A DNA stretch of 64,000 bases from Apolygus lucorum (lineage: Eukaryota > Arthropoda > Insecta > Hemiptera > Miridae), in assembly GCA_009739505.2 (NCBI GenBank), contig CM019182.2, forward strand, positions 26,085,297-26,149,296, read 5' to 3'. Below the pieces are notes generated by a model that was not told the origin of the DNA, searched no databases, and worked only from the letters and a program-made list of their open reading frames with translations. Below are positions 44,653-54,349 of this stretch, in pieces. Both the position numbers and the translations under genes were made by a program. Every line of letters begins with the position of its first letter. Position 1 is the first letter of the stretch.

Positions 44653-46695
44653 CAGGGTGTAACGGTTAAGGTCGTACAACCGGCAGGGTTCGATTCTACA
44701 ACTAATTTGTGACTTTTTTTGTCTCCTGACTTTTTTTTCTTAACCCCCTTAAAATCGGACTTTTTCCACTTTAAGATTTTTTTCGTATTGTTGACCTTAC
44801 GCCATTAAAACAGCCATAACTCCCTTGTTTTTCAATCAAAATTAAAATGTAATTATACCGTTGGAAAGAGCATTAAATTCTCTATCTCCATAGTGTTAAA
44901 TAAAACTTTCTAAAGAAGACTAGAATGTTGAAAAAAGGGCACAAATAGTAAAATCTCGGAAATTTTTCGTTTTTTCAAACGTTTGTAACACTAACTGAAA
45001 CTGCCGGTTAAGTTCACACTGTAATCCCAAAAGTTGGCCCAAAATCTCAGCTTTCCAACGGTATGGTCATAAAATTGTTTACAGTAGACTGATGGTGTGA
45101 AATCCTCGTTCCCGTGCCAAAAACCGTGGATCTTCCAGTGTAAATCGACGTTTCGCGAAAATCAGCATTTTTACCCTAAAATGAGTTAGGCAGCCATATT
45201 TTCGTACTTTGTCTCACTGTGTCAAATGATGACACAAGACTTATCGAAAATTGTCTTAATTTCTGTTAATTTGTTTGCCAATTTTTTTTTAATACTAGAT
45301 CGGCCAAGTTAAACGTTACTACCGTTGACAATAAGCTCAAAGGTATGTTTTTAATGTCCATCCTCCTCCCGTCATCGCAAGTAATCAAACCACCCTGTTC
45401 ATAATAACCTGTATAAAACAAAATAGCAGCAGCAGAAGCAGCAGCATCAGTTCATAAAACTGGAAGATACCAATAACAAACAAAACCAATCTCATTTTCT
45501 GTATGAATGGGATAAGCCTTTCAAGTAGATGGAAGACACAATTATTATTGAAGAAAGGATTCAATACTTACAGTTGTAATCCGGTGAGCGAAATGACATA
45601 ATCCCCTTTGCACAGAACACAAAACATGAACAGCAGAGTCAGCCGGTTACATACCCTTGAAAACACGTTTTTGGAGGCTACGCGCCTGTGTGGGAACCGC
45701 CGCTGGTATTCCCGTACAGCTTCACTGGCGTTTTGGTTTTTGAAACCATAAACCAGCAGCATATCGGCATGAGTATGCACTCTTGATTGGAAAAAGTTGC
45801 CATGATACAAGTAGATGTGTAGGCAGGTCACGAACTGATCACTGATCAGATAATTAATCTGATGTTCGGAACCTAGTGTTATTATGAACAGGGTGGTTTG
45901 ATTACTTGCTTGTTTAAAAACATGTTTAATGATCAAAAAAATGTTTAAAAACATACCGTCGACCTTATTGTCAACGGTAGTAACGTTTAACTTGCCGATC
46001 TAGTAATAAAAAAAATTGGCATACAAATTAACAGAAATTAAGACAATTTTCGAAAAGTGAATTGGACAAGATATCAGTGACTGCTTTTTCGATAAGTCTT
46101 GTGTCATCATTTGACTCAGTGAGACAAAGTACGAAAAGATGGCTGCCTAACTCATTTTAGGGTAAAAAATGCTGATTTTCGCGAAACGTCGATTTACACT
46201 CGAAGATCCACGGTTTTTGGCACAGGAACGAGGATTTCACACCATCAGTCTACTGTAAACAATTTTATGACCATACCGTTGGAAAGCTGAGATTTTGGGC
46301 CAACTTTTGGAGTTACAGTGTGAACTTAACCGGCAGTTTCAGTTAGTGTTACAAACGTTTGAAAAAACGAAAAATTTCCGAAATTTTCGAGATTTTACTA
46401 TTTGTGCCCTTTTTTCAACATTTTAGTCTTCTTTAAAAAGTTTTATTTAACATTATGGAGATAGAGAATTTAACGCTCTTTCCAACGGTATAATCACATT
46501 TTAATTTTGATTGAAAAACAACGGATTTATGGCTGTTTTAATGGCGTAAGGTCGACAATACGAAAAAAATCTTAAAAGTGGAAAAAGTCCGATTTTAAGG
46601 GGGTTAAGAAAAAAAAGTCAAGAGACAAAAAAAGTCACAAATTAGTTGTAGAATCGAACCCTGGCCGTTGGTACGACCTTAACCGTTACACCCTG
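44653..46695. mobile_element. 2043-bp element with ~760-bp inverted repeats, TA duplication, nested in retrotransposon
   Basis: Ends are CAGGGTGTAACGGTTAAGGT and its complement, flanked by TA (44651-44652, 46696-46697). The inverted arms extend to about 45412 and from about 45883, including GGGTTCGATTCTACAACTAA, TTTCCAACGGTATGGTCATA and CGGTTTTTGGCAC. A ~470-bp centre holds a transposase N-terminal remnant. Removing the element and one TA restores the host retrotransposon frame exactly (GEGTI then EHIVMQC). This demonstrates a Tc1/mariner-type insertion. Confidence 0.95.
45568..45954 (-). pseudogene. DUF4817-like helix-turn-helix remnant of a mariner-type transposase
   Basis: The minus frame contains HADMLLVYGFKNQNASEAVR followed by EYQRRFPHRRVASKNVFSRV and CNRL. 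The order ADM.L.YG...N...A...Y..RFP.RR.PS...F.R....L is that of the N-terminal helix-turn-helix (DUF4817 in Pfam naming) found at the start of many insect IS630/mariner-type transposases. Residues before and after are unrelated, and no DDE domain follows within the element, so only the DNA-binding start survives. It sits at the centre of the TA-flanked element and supports the superfamily call. Confidence 0.82.
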
Positions 46696-46697
46696 TA

Positions 46698-46865
46698 GAG
46701 CACATTGTGATGCAGTGCGATCGGTACTCTGTCTCTAGAGATGTTTTGTTTAAGAAGTTGTATGTATTGTTGGAAACACCGTTTAATCATAAATTTATAT
46801 TAAGAGAAGGAAATGTAAATATTTTTCAATTATTGTTAGAATTTTTAGAAAAAAAATATTATTAA
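46698..46865 (+). pseudogene. Non-LTR retrotransposon C-terminus, right part
   Basis: It resumes in frame after the insertion with EHIVMQCDRYSVSRDVLFKK, continues LLETPFNHKFILREGNVNIF, and ends LEKKYY-TAA at 46863-46865. H and C here complete the CAHC...H...C zinc tail begun at 44620-44650. The final coding residues look intact, so this family may have been active until fairly recently. The 3' UTR runs to CCAATAAAGAAGAAGAA at 46966-46982, a polyadenylation-like signal fused to a GAA-repeat tail typical of Jockey-type 3' ends. Confidence 0.88.
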
Positions 46866-47172
46866 AATATAAATTTAGTCGATAATGTGATTAACATAAT
46901 TTTTGTAGATACCTAACGTTTATGTGAATTATGTTTTGATTATGGCTGAATGTTGAATACCATGCCAATAAAGAAGAAGAAAAATCCTTACGCCTTTCGG
47001 GTGAAAAATAGTTGTTTAAAATTTCAATTTTCGTGTTCAGCGCCTAAAGTTTGTAATTCTCTGCATAAAATCCGTAGATGTATTTTCAGAGTCGATGAAA
47101 CCCGAATATTTTCCTATTCTGCTGCTCATGGCTCTTCACATCAAATTATAATTTTTTATTTTCTTGTTTCAG
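46866..47172. other. Retrotransposon 3' UTR, then MMP intron and acceptor site
   Basis: 46866-46982 is retrotransposon 3' UTR and tail. 46983-47172 is intron, ending in the pyrimidine-rich acceptor TTTATTTTCTTGTTTCAG immediately before the MMP exon. Confidence 0.7.
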
Positions 47173-47274
47173 ATATCTTACCTCACCCAATTCGGATATC
47201 TTCCCGAAGCTGATAGAGAAACCGGCTTCCTAAGGAGTGAATCACAACTCCGAGAATCTATCAAGAACTTGCAA
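47173..47274 (+). CDS. Mmp2: Matrix metalloproteinase exon: start of prodomain (peptidoglycan-binding-like)
   Basis: This 102-bp, 34-residue exon in phase 0 at both ends reads ISYLTQFGYLPEADRETGFL, then RSESQLRESIKNLQ. It is the first helix-loop-helix of the MMP propeptide (the YL.QFGYL........L.....AI..LQ pattern). A good acceptor (TTCTTGTTTCAG) precedes it and GTGAGT follows. MMPs are secreted or surface-anchored zinc endopeptidases that cut extracellular matrix, and the prodomain keeps them latent. ETG.LR.E.QL.E.I.NLQ is closer, from memory, to the insect Mmp2 type than to Mmp1. The exact paralogue needs a search. A frame starting at 47164 and running past 47274 is an artefact of reading through the splice site. 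The signal-peptide exon was not found upstream. Confidence 0.92.
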
Positions 47275-47444
47275 GTGAGTAACCACTGTAACTTGCGTAA
47301 CCAGCCAGTCAAGTATATTATTCAACTGTCCAGTTCATTCGTCTACATATAACGCAGGTTTTACACTAAATTACCACCCACCACCTATAAATTTGCTATC
47401 AGAGAGTGGGTGCCTGCATAACGAAATTTCATTCTTGGTAGATG

Positions 47445-47780
47445 AAGGAGCGAACGGTTTGCCCAACGAAGCTCTGGGTGGCCTCATTCGATTCTAGAAA
47501 TTCTATACTATTTTAAATTCCCCAAAAACCTCTATATCGAAAGTTTTAAATTTTGAATAATACAACCCCTATTATTCGTCCCTTCAAAGTGACACTAAAT
47601 AAAATCTTTGCCGAATAAATAGATCCATAAAGCTGTCAGTATACCCAATTTCATCAAAATCGGCTTACGTAGGCTTGAAACGCAAACCATTAAATTTTGA
47701 GTGTGGGGGGGGGGTAAAATTATTGTTATCTTGCTCGATGCCGAAGGTTTATATTTGAAAATAATTCAATAAAATTAGTT
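47445..47780 (-). repeat. Family A repeat, diverged inverted copy (A9)
   Basis: GAGCGAACGGTTTGCCCAAC, GCTCTGGGTGGCCTCATTCG and TTTCATCAAAATCGGCTTAC are kept, with a terminus TTGAAAATAATTCAATAAAA. A poly-G run (47706-47716) replaces the usual GAGGGGG stretch. It is more diverged than the other copies. Confidence 0.75.
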
Positions 47781-47794
47781 GAAATTGCGATGAA

Positions 47795-48000
47795 ATTTTG
47801 AAAACTCAACAAAGTTCTTCCACACGCGCAACTAGTATAAAACATAGAGACACAGATAGACAGACAGACACGGAAACAAAATTGTTCAGAAAGGCCTGAA
47901 ACGCAAAACGCGAGTGGAAATTTTGATTTTGGAGAACTTTTTTTTTCAACTGCGAAAAGTGAAAACAAAGCTTCCGCTACCTTGGTAGACTCGGAAGCAA
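47795..48000 (-). repeat. Family R repeat, left-arm fragment
   Basis: GACAGACAGACACGGAAACA, AATTGTTCAGAAAGGCCTGA, AACGCGAGTGGAAATTTTGA and CGAAAAGTGAAAACAAAGCT are present, running to GACTCGGAAGCAAAA. There are no 145-bp units. Confidence 0.85.
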
Positions 48001-48004
48001 AAAC

Positions 48005-48598
48005 ACTGCAAATCATTACACAAAGGTTTATCATTTTTCAATATAGATCACTCGTCTGCAAAGAACACGGCTTTGCCATTGTTACTACCAATCAACTTGA
48101 AGAAAAACATCGATCGCATTTCGGTCAGCTAACATTTGAACGGGGATTAGGCCTCTTTTGCGATTCACACTCGTGTTTCTGATTTATAAGTCCAACCCTT
48201 AAATTCTCGTAGGGAGCGAACGGTTTGTCCTGCAGGGCTCTGCGTGGTCTCAAACGATTCTAAAAATTCTATACTATCTTAAATTAATGGAAAAACAATA
48301 CCTTTATATCAAAATTTTTTGAGTTAGGGCGTTTTCAAAATTTTGAACCTTATTTTTCAACCCTTAGAAGTGACCTACATCAACCAGAATCTTCGGCGCA
48401 CAGCTAGACCCCAAATGGAGCCCAAATGGGTGAAACGGAAGTTTCCCCAAGTGGGGAAAGTGCCGCGGACGGCCAAATTGTTATCGATTTTCGGATTCTA
48501 CGTACCTTGAAACGTAAACTAACAAATTTTGAGGGGTTTTAAAAAATTGTTTTTCTTGGTCGATTCCAAAGGTTCATTATTGAAAATAATAAATCAAA
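48005..48598 (-). repeat. Family A repeat, near-complete inverted copy (A10)
   Basis: ACTGCAAATCATTACACAAA begins it. CGGTTTGTCCTGCAGGGCTC, CGCACAGCTAGACCCCAAAT and CATTATTGAAAATAATAAAT follow. The GTACG array is almost lost (48463-48472). Confidence 0.88.
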
Positions 48599-49291
48599 AA
48601 CCGGATCTTCCTAGTCGAAATTTTACTCGTATTTTCCATTTCAAAGCTTTCTGAGTCAAAAATACATATATTGAGATATCCAAAGATTCTCTTGGAATTT
48701 TCAGGAGATGAGCAGATTACCTTGGTTATGAAACTGATGTTGTCAGTTGAATCATTTGGAAATCATATTGAAAATAATTAACCAAAATCAGTTGAGTAAT
48801 GTCGGATTGTGATGAAAATTTGAAAAGCTCACAAAAGTCTTTCCTCACTCACAAAAGATTTTTTTAAACTGTCATTCGTGCAATTATTTAAGAAAAATTT
48901 AGGTCTTCCAAAATTAAAATTTTACTCGCATTTCAGAGCATGTATTTCGAAGCTTTTTCATTCAAAACTATAAAGATTTCTATGGAATTTTCAGATGTGC
49001 GGATTACTCTGTGAGTTTCATTGCAACCTTTCAGTTCCTAATAAAAATCGCTCAAAATCGGATGGTTTCTTGCATGCATATTTCTTTCATTGCTTTTGGA
49101 TTCATAAGAGTAGAAAATCTTCGGACTATCCATGTAGATAGTAGATAATTAAACAGAGATGACTTCTCTGGTGAGGCGTGAGATTCAGTGAAATCTCTAT
49201 TTGTGTTGATTGTGCTTTAATTTGCCTCGTGGAGTCATCGCCCTTCGTTTCAGCCATATCTATCAACGTCTTCCGTTTGTTATGATTCCAG

Positions 49292-49455
49292 AGATTCGGG
49301 AACATCCCTGCTACGGGTAATTTGGACGACGACACCCTGGAACTCATGTCTCGCCCGAGGTGCGGGATTCAAGACATTCCCAACTTCTACAAAAGACGGC
49401 GGCGGAGATTCGCGGTTCATGGCCAGAAGTGGCACTCAACCAACTTGTCGTGGAG
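49292..49455 (+). CDS. Mmp2: Matrix metalloproteinase exon: cysteine switch and furin-type site
   Basis: This 164-bp exon begins in phase 0 (following LQ of the previous exon) and ends after two bases of a codon before GTAGGT. It reads RFGNIPATGNLDDDTLELMS, then RPRCGIQD, the cysteine switch (canonical PRCGVPD; Cys at 49361-49363), whose thiol caps the catalytic zinc in the latent enzyme. Next is KRRRRRF (residues 34-40), a dense furin/proprotein-convertase site, then AVHGQKWHSTNLSW, which leads into the catalytic domain. Insect MMPs are commonly activated inside the secretory pathway at such a site. The HExGHxxGxxH zinc motif and the hemopexin repeats are not found before 64000, so the gene continues off the window. 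The acceptor TTTGTTATGATTCCAG is acceptable. Confidence 0.94.
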
Positions 49456-50484
49456 GTAGGTCTCTTTATACTTACCGTCAGTCACCATAGGCGACTGTTA
49501 TGATGGAAAAAGTACACAGTAATTTCAGTCTCTAGCTAGATAAATACTAGGATGTAATGCAGTGGGGTGAAAGCGTATACGAAGTTACTCTCACCCCCTT
49601 TCATCATCGATTTTGAAATAGGGCGGTTGGGGAAGATCCGTTGTTCGAGATTTCGTCGAGTGAGGCAGCACCTCCTGGGGTAGCGATAGGTCGATAGTCA
49701 GAGCCAAACCCCGCTAGATCGCATCCGTGTTCATTCTGGGAGCAGATATCAACCCGAGGAGGTTGACTTTACCAACACCTCCCCTCACACTGTAGGTAAA
49801 CAGCAGACAAGTGGAACGAAAGATCACGTATCTTGGTCAATGTTTTGTGATCTTCATGTTCTCAAAAATAAAATTTCCACTCAAATTCAGTACTTTTCGA
49901 ACAAGTTTGGTTCTCTGTCTGTTTTTCTGAGGTAAATTCCTCGGGCCGAGCATTAGGTACCATGGTTCGATTTTTTGTGAAATTTTCAGGATAAAGTGTT
50001 TCTGTGACACAATCATATTTTTGACGAGATGTTTCAAAACCTTTGCAAGAGTTACACCACATGTCTTATCTATGACGATTTACCTTGATTGATAGTCATT
50101 ATGGACCGATACCCGGGAGGGTATGATAGGTACATGTATTGTATCAGTTTCAATTACTAAATGATGAACATACGCGAAAGAATTGTTGTTTATTAGGAGG
50201 AATTGGTGCATAAAGGCAGAGTGCGTCATTGATGGAAAGGATGGAGAAATTATAAGATGAGAGGGAATAAGAACTCAGGTCAAATGACAGGAAAATGTGA
50301 TGCACAGTAGGTAAATGTTTGGGTAGGCAGCGAAAGAAGATGAAATCGTTCGAAGTTCAGGTCGAAAAAGAGAGAATTAAGGACGGGATGAGAACAATCC
50401 GCCAACAAACATAGAGGTCCCACTCAGGTGGACATAAAATTAATTATAATGCTTGTTCACGTTCCCGACATAGATTGTGGTTCT
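49456..50484 (+). other. Downstream MMP intron, no exon recognised
   Basis: GTAGGT opens the next intron. 49855-49960 has a weak resemblance to the R left arm (AAAATTTCCACTC and TTTGGTTCTCTGTCTG). No catalytic-domain exon was found here or further down to 64000. Confidence 0.55.
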
Positions 50485-50943
50485 TCACATTGATACTGAA
50501 CAAGGGAAAAATAGTGGGAAGTTCCTGGAATCGAAAGGTGAGGCACCATTCAATAAAATAGTTGACCCGTTTGAGCAGATGTGAGCAACTCCACCGGTGG
50601 AGTCGTACGCGCCGAAGTTGTTAACTCCGTACAGCAAAGTGGTGTCCACTACAGTAGTGAAGTAGTGGACAGTATTGATGTCAGTAGCTGACATCAGTCA
50701 GAACAACTTGCTTGGTTGTGTTTATCACAGAATGACTGAGGGCTCCACCATTTTCTTTGCTTAATCTGATGCTTTCCTGATTTGTTCCCGAAAGTTAATC
50801 TTTCTATCCAACATGATACTAAGATACATTACCGCAGGGATCATCTCTATGACTGCATCCAAAATCGACAGGATGGTGGAGATGTACTTTAAAGAAGAAA
50901 TTACCATCTCTGTTTTGTGCGCAGGTAACTCCAAACGATGTGG
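50485..50943 (-). pseudogene. Non-LTR reverse transcriptase thumb remnant
   Basis: The minus-strand reading from about 50943 gives PHRLELPAHKTEMVISSLKY, then ISTILSILDAVIEMIPAVMY and LSIMLDRKINFREQIRKASD before a stop. It then continues loosely into the frame 50485-50694 with VVDTTLLYGVNNFGAYDS. The pattern L..A..KTE.V.........I........I......YL.IMLD....F..H...A followed by ..S.LLYG...W.... is the palm/thumb part of Jockey/R1 reverse transcriptases, downstream of the catalytic FADD box. Stops and low identity show an old, dead copy. It is antisense to the MMP gene. Confidence 0.72.
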
Positions 50944-51430
50944 ATATTTCTACTGTTCTGGGTAGATGATGGTAGTCCATGTCGTAGTCAGACAAGTTTT
51001 TTTCCGTTTCATATTTCCGCTTGAAAAAAAAAAAAAACTTTTAATTTACGGCAACACTGAATTAATTCCAATTTTGATGATGTTTTTCGTGAGTTGAGAA
51101 GGTTAGCTCTGATTCCATCCTGAATTCCATTGCCATCAAACTACAAATTTTTGATTCAGGAGGTATCAGAAGCTCATTTCTGTTCAGGAGGTTTTGGAAG
51201 CCCGTTTTCTTCATTGCAGTCATCTCCAACAGTCACCATCTCATCTGCAGTTACCATCATGCCCGAGAGAAAACGCTGCAAATCATTGCCCGAAGGTTTA
51301 TTATTTTCTGTATAGATCACCATTCTGTATAGATCACTGGTTCTCCATCAATAGCACTTACCACCATCTGTATTCTCCCTTGACCTTCCCTCTCAAATTT
51401 CAGCTTCCTGCGTTCATTAGGATTGAAAAT

Positions 51431-51571
51431 GGCTTCGGAGCTCACTCAGCTGATCAGTGCTCTTCCAGGCGTCTCCAGCATTCGAGAAGATCTTCTTCAC
51501 TCTTTAGATCACTGATCAGCTGAGTGAGCTCCGAAGCAATTTTTAATCCTATTGAATGGAAGGCTTCTCCT
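51431..51571. repeat. Inverted repeat unit within the 105-bp array
   Basis: A forward partial unit (51431-51460, ATGGCTTCGGAGCTCACTCA) is followed at 51461 by a full reverse unit (CTCTTCCAGGCGTCTCCAGC to CTATTGAATGGAAG). The forward units then start at 51563. The reverse unit could fold back on either neighbour. Confidence 0.85.
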
Positions 51572-51893
51572 CGAATGCTGGAGACGCCTGGAAGAGCACT
51601 TCCATTCAATAGGAGTAAAAATGGCTTTGGAGCTCACTCAGCTGATCAGTGATCTGAGGAGTGAAGAAGATCTCCACGAATGCTGGAGACGCCTGGAAGA
51701 GCACTTCCATTCAATAGGATTGAAAATGGCTTGGGAGCTCGCTCAGCTGATCAGTGATCTGAGGAGTGAAGAAGATCTCCTCGAATGCTGGAGACGCCTG
51801 GAAGAGCACTTCCATTCAATAGGATTGAAAATGGCTTCGGTGCTCACTCAGCTGATCAGTGATCTGAAGAGTGAAGAAGCCTTTGAGCAATGA
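51552..51893 (+). CDS. Tandem 35-residue repeat frame (three units) in composite element
   Basis: An open frame of 113 codons holds three near-identical units of the form LLECWRRLEEHFHSIGLKMA followed by ELTQLISDLRSEED. Unit starts (GAATGCTGG) lie at 51573, 51678 and 51783, exactly 105 bp apart. Substitutions between units are conservative (L/V/W, D/K). The frame ends EAFEQ-TGA, the stop being supplied by the element terminus, exactly as in the first copy. A plausible ATG starts unit phase at 51621 or upstream at 51431. There is no signal peptide and no known domain; the heptad-like LxxLI..L and WRRLEEH segments suggest helical repeats. An inverted unit at 51461-51545 interrupts the link to the 51431 ATG in this copy. 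Expression and function are unknown. Confidence 0.5.
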   Translation: MNGRLLLECWRRLEEHFHSIGVKMALELTQLISDLRSEEDLHECWRRLEEHFHSIGLKMAWELAQLISDLRSEEDLLECWRRLEEHFHSIGLKMASVLTQLISDLKSEEAFEQ

Positions 51894-52639
51894 TTTGCAG
51901 CGTTTTTTACCCACCAACATTTTTTTTACCTACCAGCTAGGTACTACCTACCACACCATACTGGCTTCACACCTTCACAATCAAGTTTATTAGAAAGAAC
52001 TAAACGTTTCACACTCGATTGGAAAAATAGAAAGCTTCATATGAAAATTTGATTACTGGTTACGCAGAAGGCAAAACTGTATACAAATCGAAAAAATGAA
52101 CAGCGATCGCATTTTAGTCCGATCAAATTTGAATGGAGATTAGACCTCTTTTGCGATTCACACTCATGATTCTGTTTTATCGAAGGAAAACCTTCAAGTA
52201 CTCGTCGGGACCGAACGGTTTGTCCTACAGAGCTCCGGGTGGTCTCAAAAATGTTTAAAAATTCAATACTATTTAAAATTGGTGAAAAAACGATACCTTT
52301 ATTTCGAGAGTTTTCGAGCTTGGGCACTCGTGAAAATTTCAACCCTTAATTTTCACCCCTTAGAAGTGACCTACATCAACCAAAAGCTTCGCGGCACAAC
52401 TAGACCCCAAATGGAGCCCATATACCAGATTTGAACCAAATCGGTCCAGTGTTGCTAAGAAAAGTGCGGCGTACGGCGCGCGTACGGCGGACGGACGGAA
52501 ATTTTTTTATTCGATTTTCGTATTCTACGTACCTTGAAACGTAAAACATCAAATTTTGAGGGGGTGTTGAAATTTTTTTTTCTTGCTCGATTCCAAAGGC
52601 TTATTATTGAAAATAATAAACCAAAATGAATAAACACTT

Positions 52640-53560
52640 AATAAGAAAACTCGGCGCTTTGCGCCTCGGCGGGGGGCTCCGCCCCCCTGCACCCCCCGGT
52701 TTATTTCTTTTTCCATACTCTGTATGAAATCATAGGAACACAGAATGTGTTTTTGCGATGCTAGTCATCCGTTAAATAAAAAACAACAATAATAAATGTG
52801 GAGTCTTTGGCAATAATAAAATAAATAATTGTTAGACATTTAATTTGGTCTAAAACCCCATAAATGTTATATAAATAAATATGTAACTACAAGAAAAATA
52901 CTATATAAATTGAGAGCTTTCCAACGAATGGTGAACAATTTCTGTGCAATGAACACTGCGGGAGTTCTATTTCCTTACCAACGGCTTGGTTGCACGTGAA
53001 AATCATTATAAAAGGCGCGGAAAGGTTTTTTCTGTCGCTTTTTCGTGACGATTTTTTTTCGGTAGGTCATCGCAAAAACACATTCTGTGTTAAAAAAGTA
53101 CCCTGAACCGACAAAATTTATTAACAGAACTACATGTTGTAACCACATTTAGTGGAGAACCTATTATGTTTGTTACTATCGCAAGCAACGCATCTAAAAT
53201 GCATTTAAAAAATACTTCGCTACCTAGGTACCTGTAATATGCTTTCTCTTCTCAATAATATTGTTTGTTGACGTGCAACAAACTCTTACCGCGAATGTTG
53301 TTTACAGTTCTTTTAACTCAGGGGTATATCTTAGTTTCTTCCATAATTACAGCGGTTTTGGCTGTATATAATTTTTGCATAAATGTAGGGCTTTCCAACG
53401 AATGGTGAACGATTTTTCTACGAACACGAACGACGAAGATAAAGATCCGTAGCAACGACTTGGTTGTAAGTGGAAATCATTGCGAAATAAGAGGGTTCGC
53501 TTTTTCGTAACACAATTTCGTGACCATTTTGGCTAGTTTGCACTGCTAAAACATGTTCCA
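52640..53560. repeat. Unassigned repeat region with GC-rich double hairpin
   Basis: 52651-52700 holds GGCGCTTTGCGCC (5-bp stem) followed by GGGGGGCTCCGCCCCCC (perfect 7-bp stem, 3-bp loop) and CACCCCCCGG, abrupt in AT-rich flanks. ACACAGAATGTGTTTTTGCG at about 52739 recurs inverted at about 53069-53090. AGCTTTCCAACGAATGGTGA occurs at 52916 and 53391 and also in the hAT-like element at 31757. 53300-53400 resembles 42120-42240. It is probably one or two decayed elements related to parts of the hAT-like element. Confidence 0.6.
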
Positions 53561-54349
53561 TGTTGAAACAACTGAGTAATTAAATTAATTTTAATATAGT
53601 TGACAGATTAAGACAGTTTACGCAAGAACGGTCTCGTAAATTATGCAATCACGTATACTTACCACTAGGTTGTTTGCTAGAGGTAGTCAATATGTAATCC
53701 TTCCTTATTTGAAATGGAGCATGTAAAGAGAAATGAAGAGTATTCATTTAGTGTGTTTGTTTCCAGTGGCGTCAGATCAGTATTCAGGTAAAGATCTGTA
53801 AAGTCATTGCTAGTATGCTGATGTATCACCAGAACTATTATTATTTGAGGTAAAACTATCCTACGGAATAAACATAGAAAGGTAAATAAAAATTTACTTA
53901 CTTTTGCCGGTATGTATTTTGTAGTCAAGCTTAACTGGGGTTTTATCAAAGTGATTGGAGCAGACGGTGAACACCTATATTTGGTACCTTTCGAGTTCTA
54001 CCATACAAGTATTCAGCAGAGAGTGAACTTCTTGCAAGATTTTATGTGAACCTTAACAGCAAACAGGACTTAGGAAATCGTTTGAATTTGGAGGATGGTC
54101 TTCCCACTTCCAAGTCCCTGTTGCACTCACCGTATGCACAGTTATGGGATTGTGAAACCGTTCTAGTACTTGGAGGAATAGAACCAATATTAGTACGACT
54201 TTTGTTGAGAGCAAACACTTTGTCACAGAGAGGTTATATGCGGAGTACCCTTCGTCCAGATACACTATAATCGCACTGGGGGATTCGCGAAATCAGGCAA
54301 AACACACGCGGAAAAACAGCAAAGCAAAAAACTACTTGAAGTCTAGTAG
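53561..54349. other. No gene recognised
   Basis: The frame 54046-54270 (plus, 74 codons) and its antisense show no recognisable domain. Sequence complexity is normal. Confidence 0.4.

Larger units (their letters stand above)
47275..49291 (+). other. MMP intron (2017 bp), filled with repeats
   Basis: It begins GTGAGT and ends TTTGTTATGATTCCAG. It contains two family A copies and an R fragment. 48600-49280 also holds diverged, repeated pieces (AAAATTTTACTCGTATTTTCC versus AAAATTTTACTCGCATTTCAG, and GATTCTCTTGGAATTTTCAG versus GATTTCTATGGAATTTTCAG), suggesting an old tandem unit of roughly 300 bp. Confidence 0.85.
51270..52622 (-). mobile_element. Composite family A element carrying the 35-residue repeat array (copy 2)
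   Basis: It starts AAAACGCTGCAAATCATTGC and has the AAGGTTTATTATTTTCTGTA and TCTCCATCAATAGCACTTAC leader. Repeat units run from 51431 to 51890 (one of them inverted). An internal TTGAGCAATGATTTGCAGCG end follows at 51884-51903, then ACCTACCAGCTAGGTACTAC, then the A body in reverse (CGGTTTGTCCTACAGAGCTC, a GGCGTACGGC array at 52467-52495), ending GAAAATAATAAACC. Order and spacing match 26589-27654, with extra repeat units. The two copies are inverted relative to each other and 24 kb apart. Confidence 0.85.

Noticed and set aside
45568..45660. Minus frame segment LTLLFMFCVLCKGDYVISLTG as a possible membrane protein
   Set aside because: It is the tail of a frame running out of a decayed transposase inside an inverted-repeat element.
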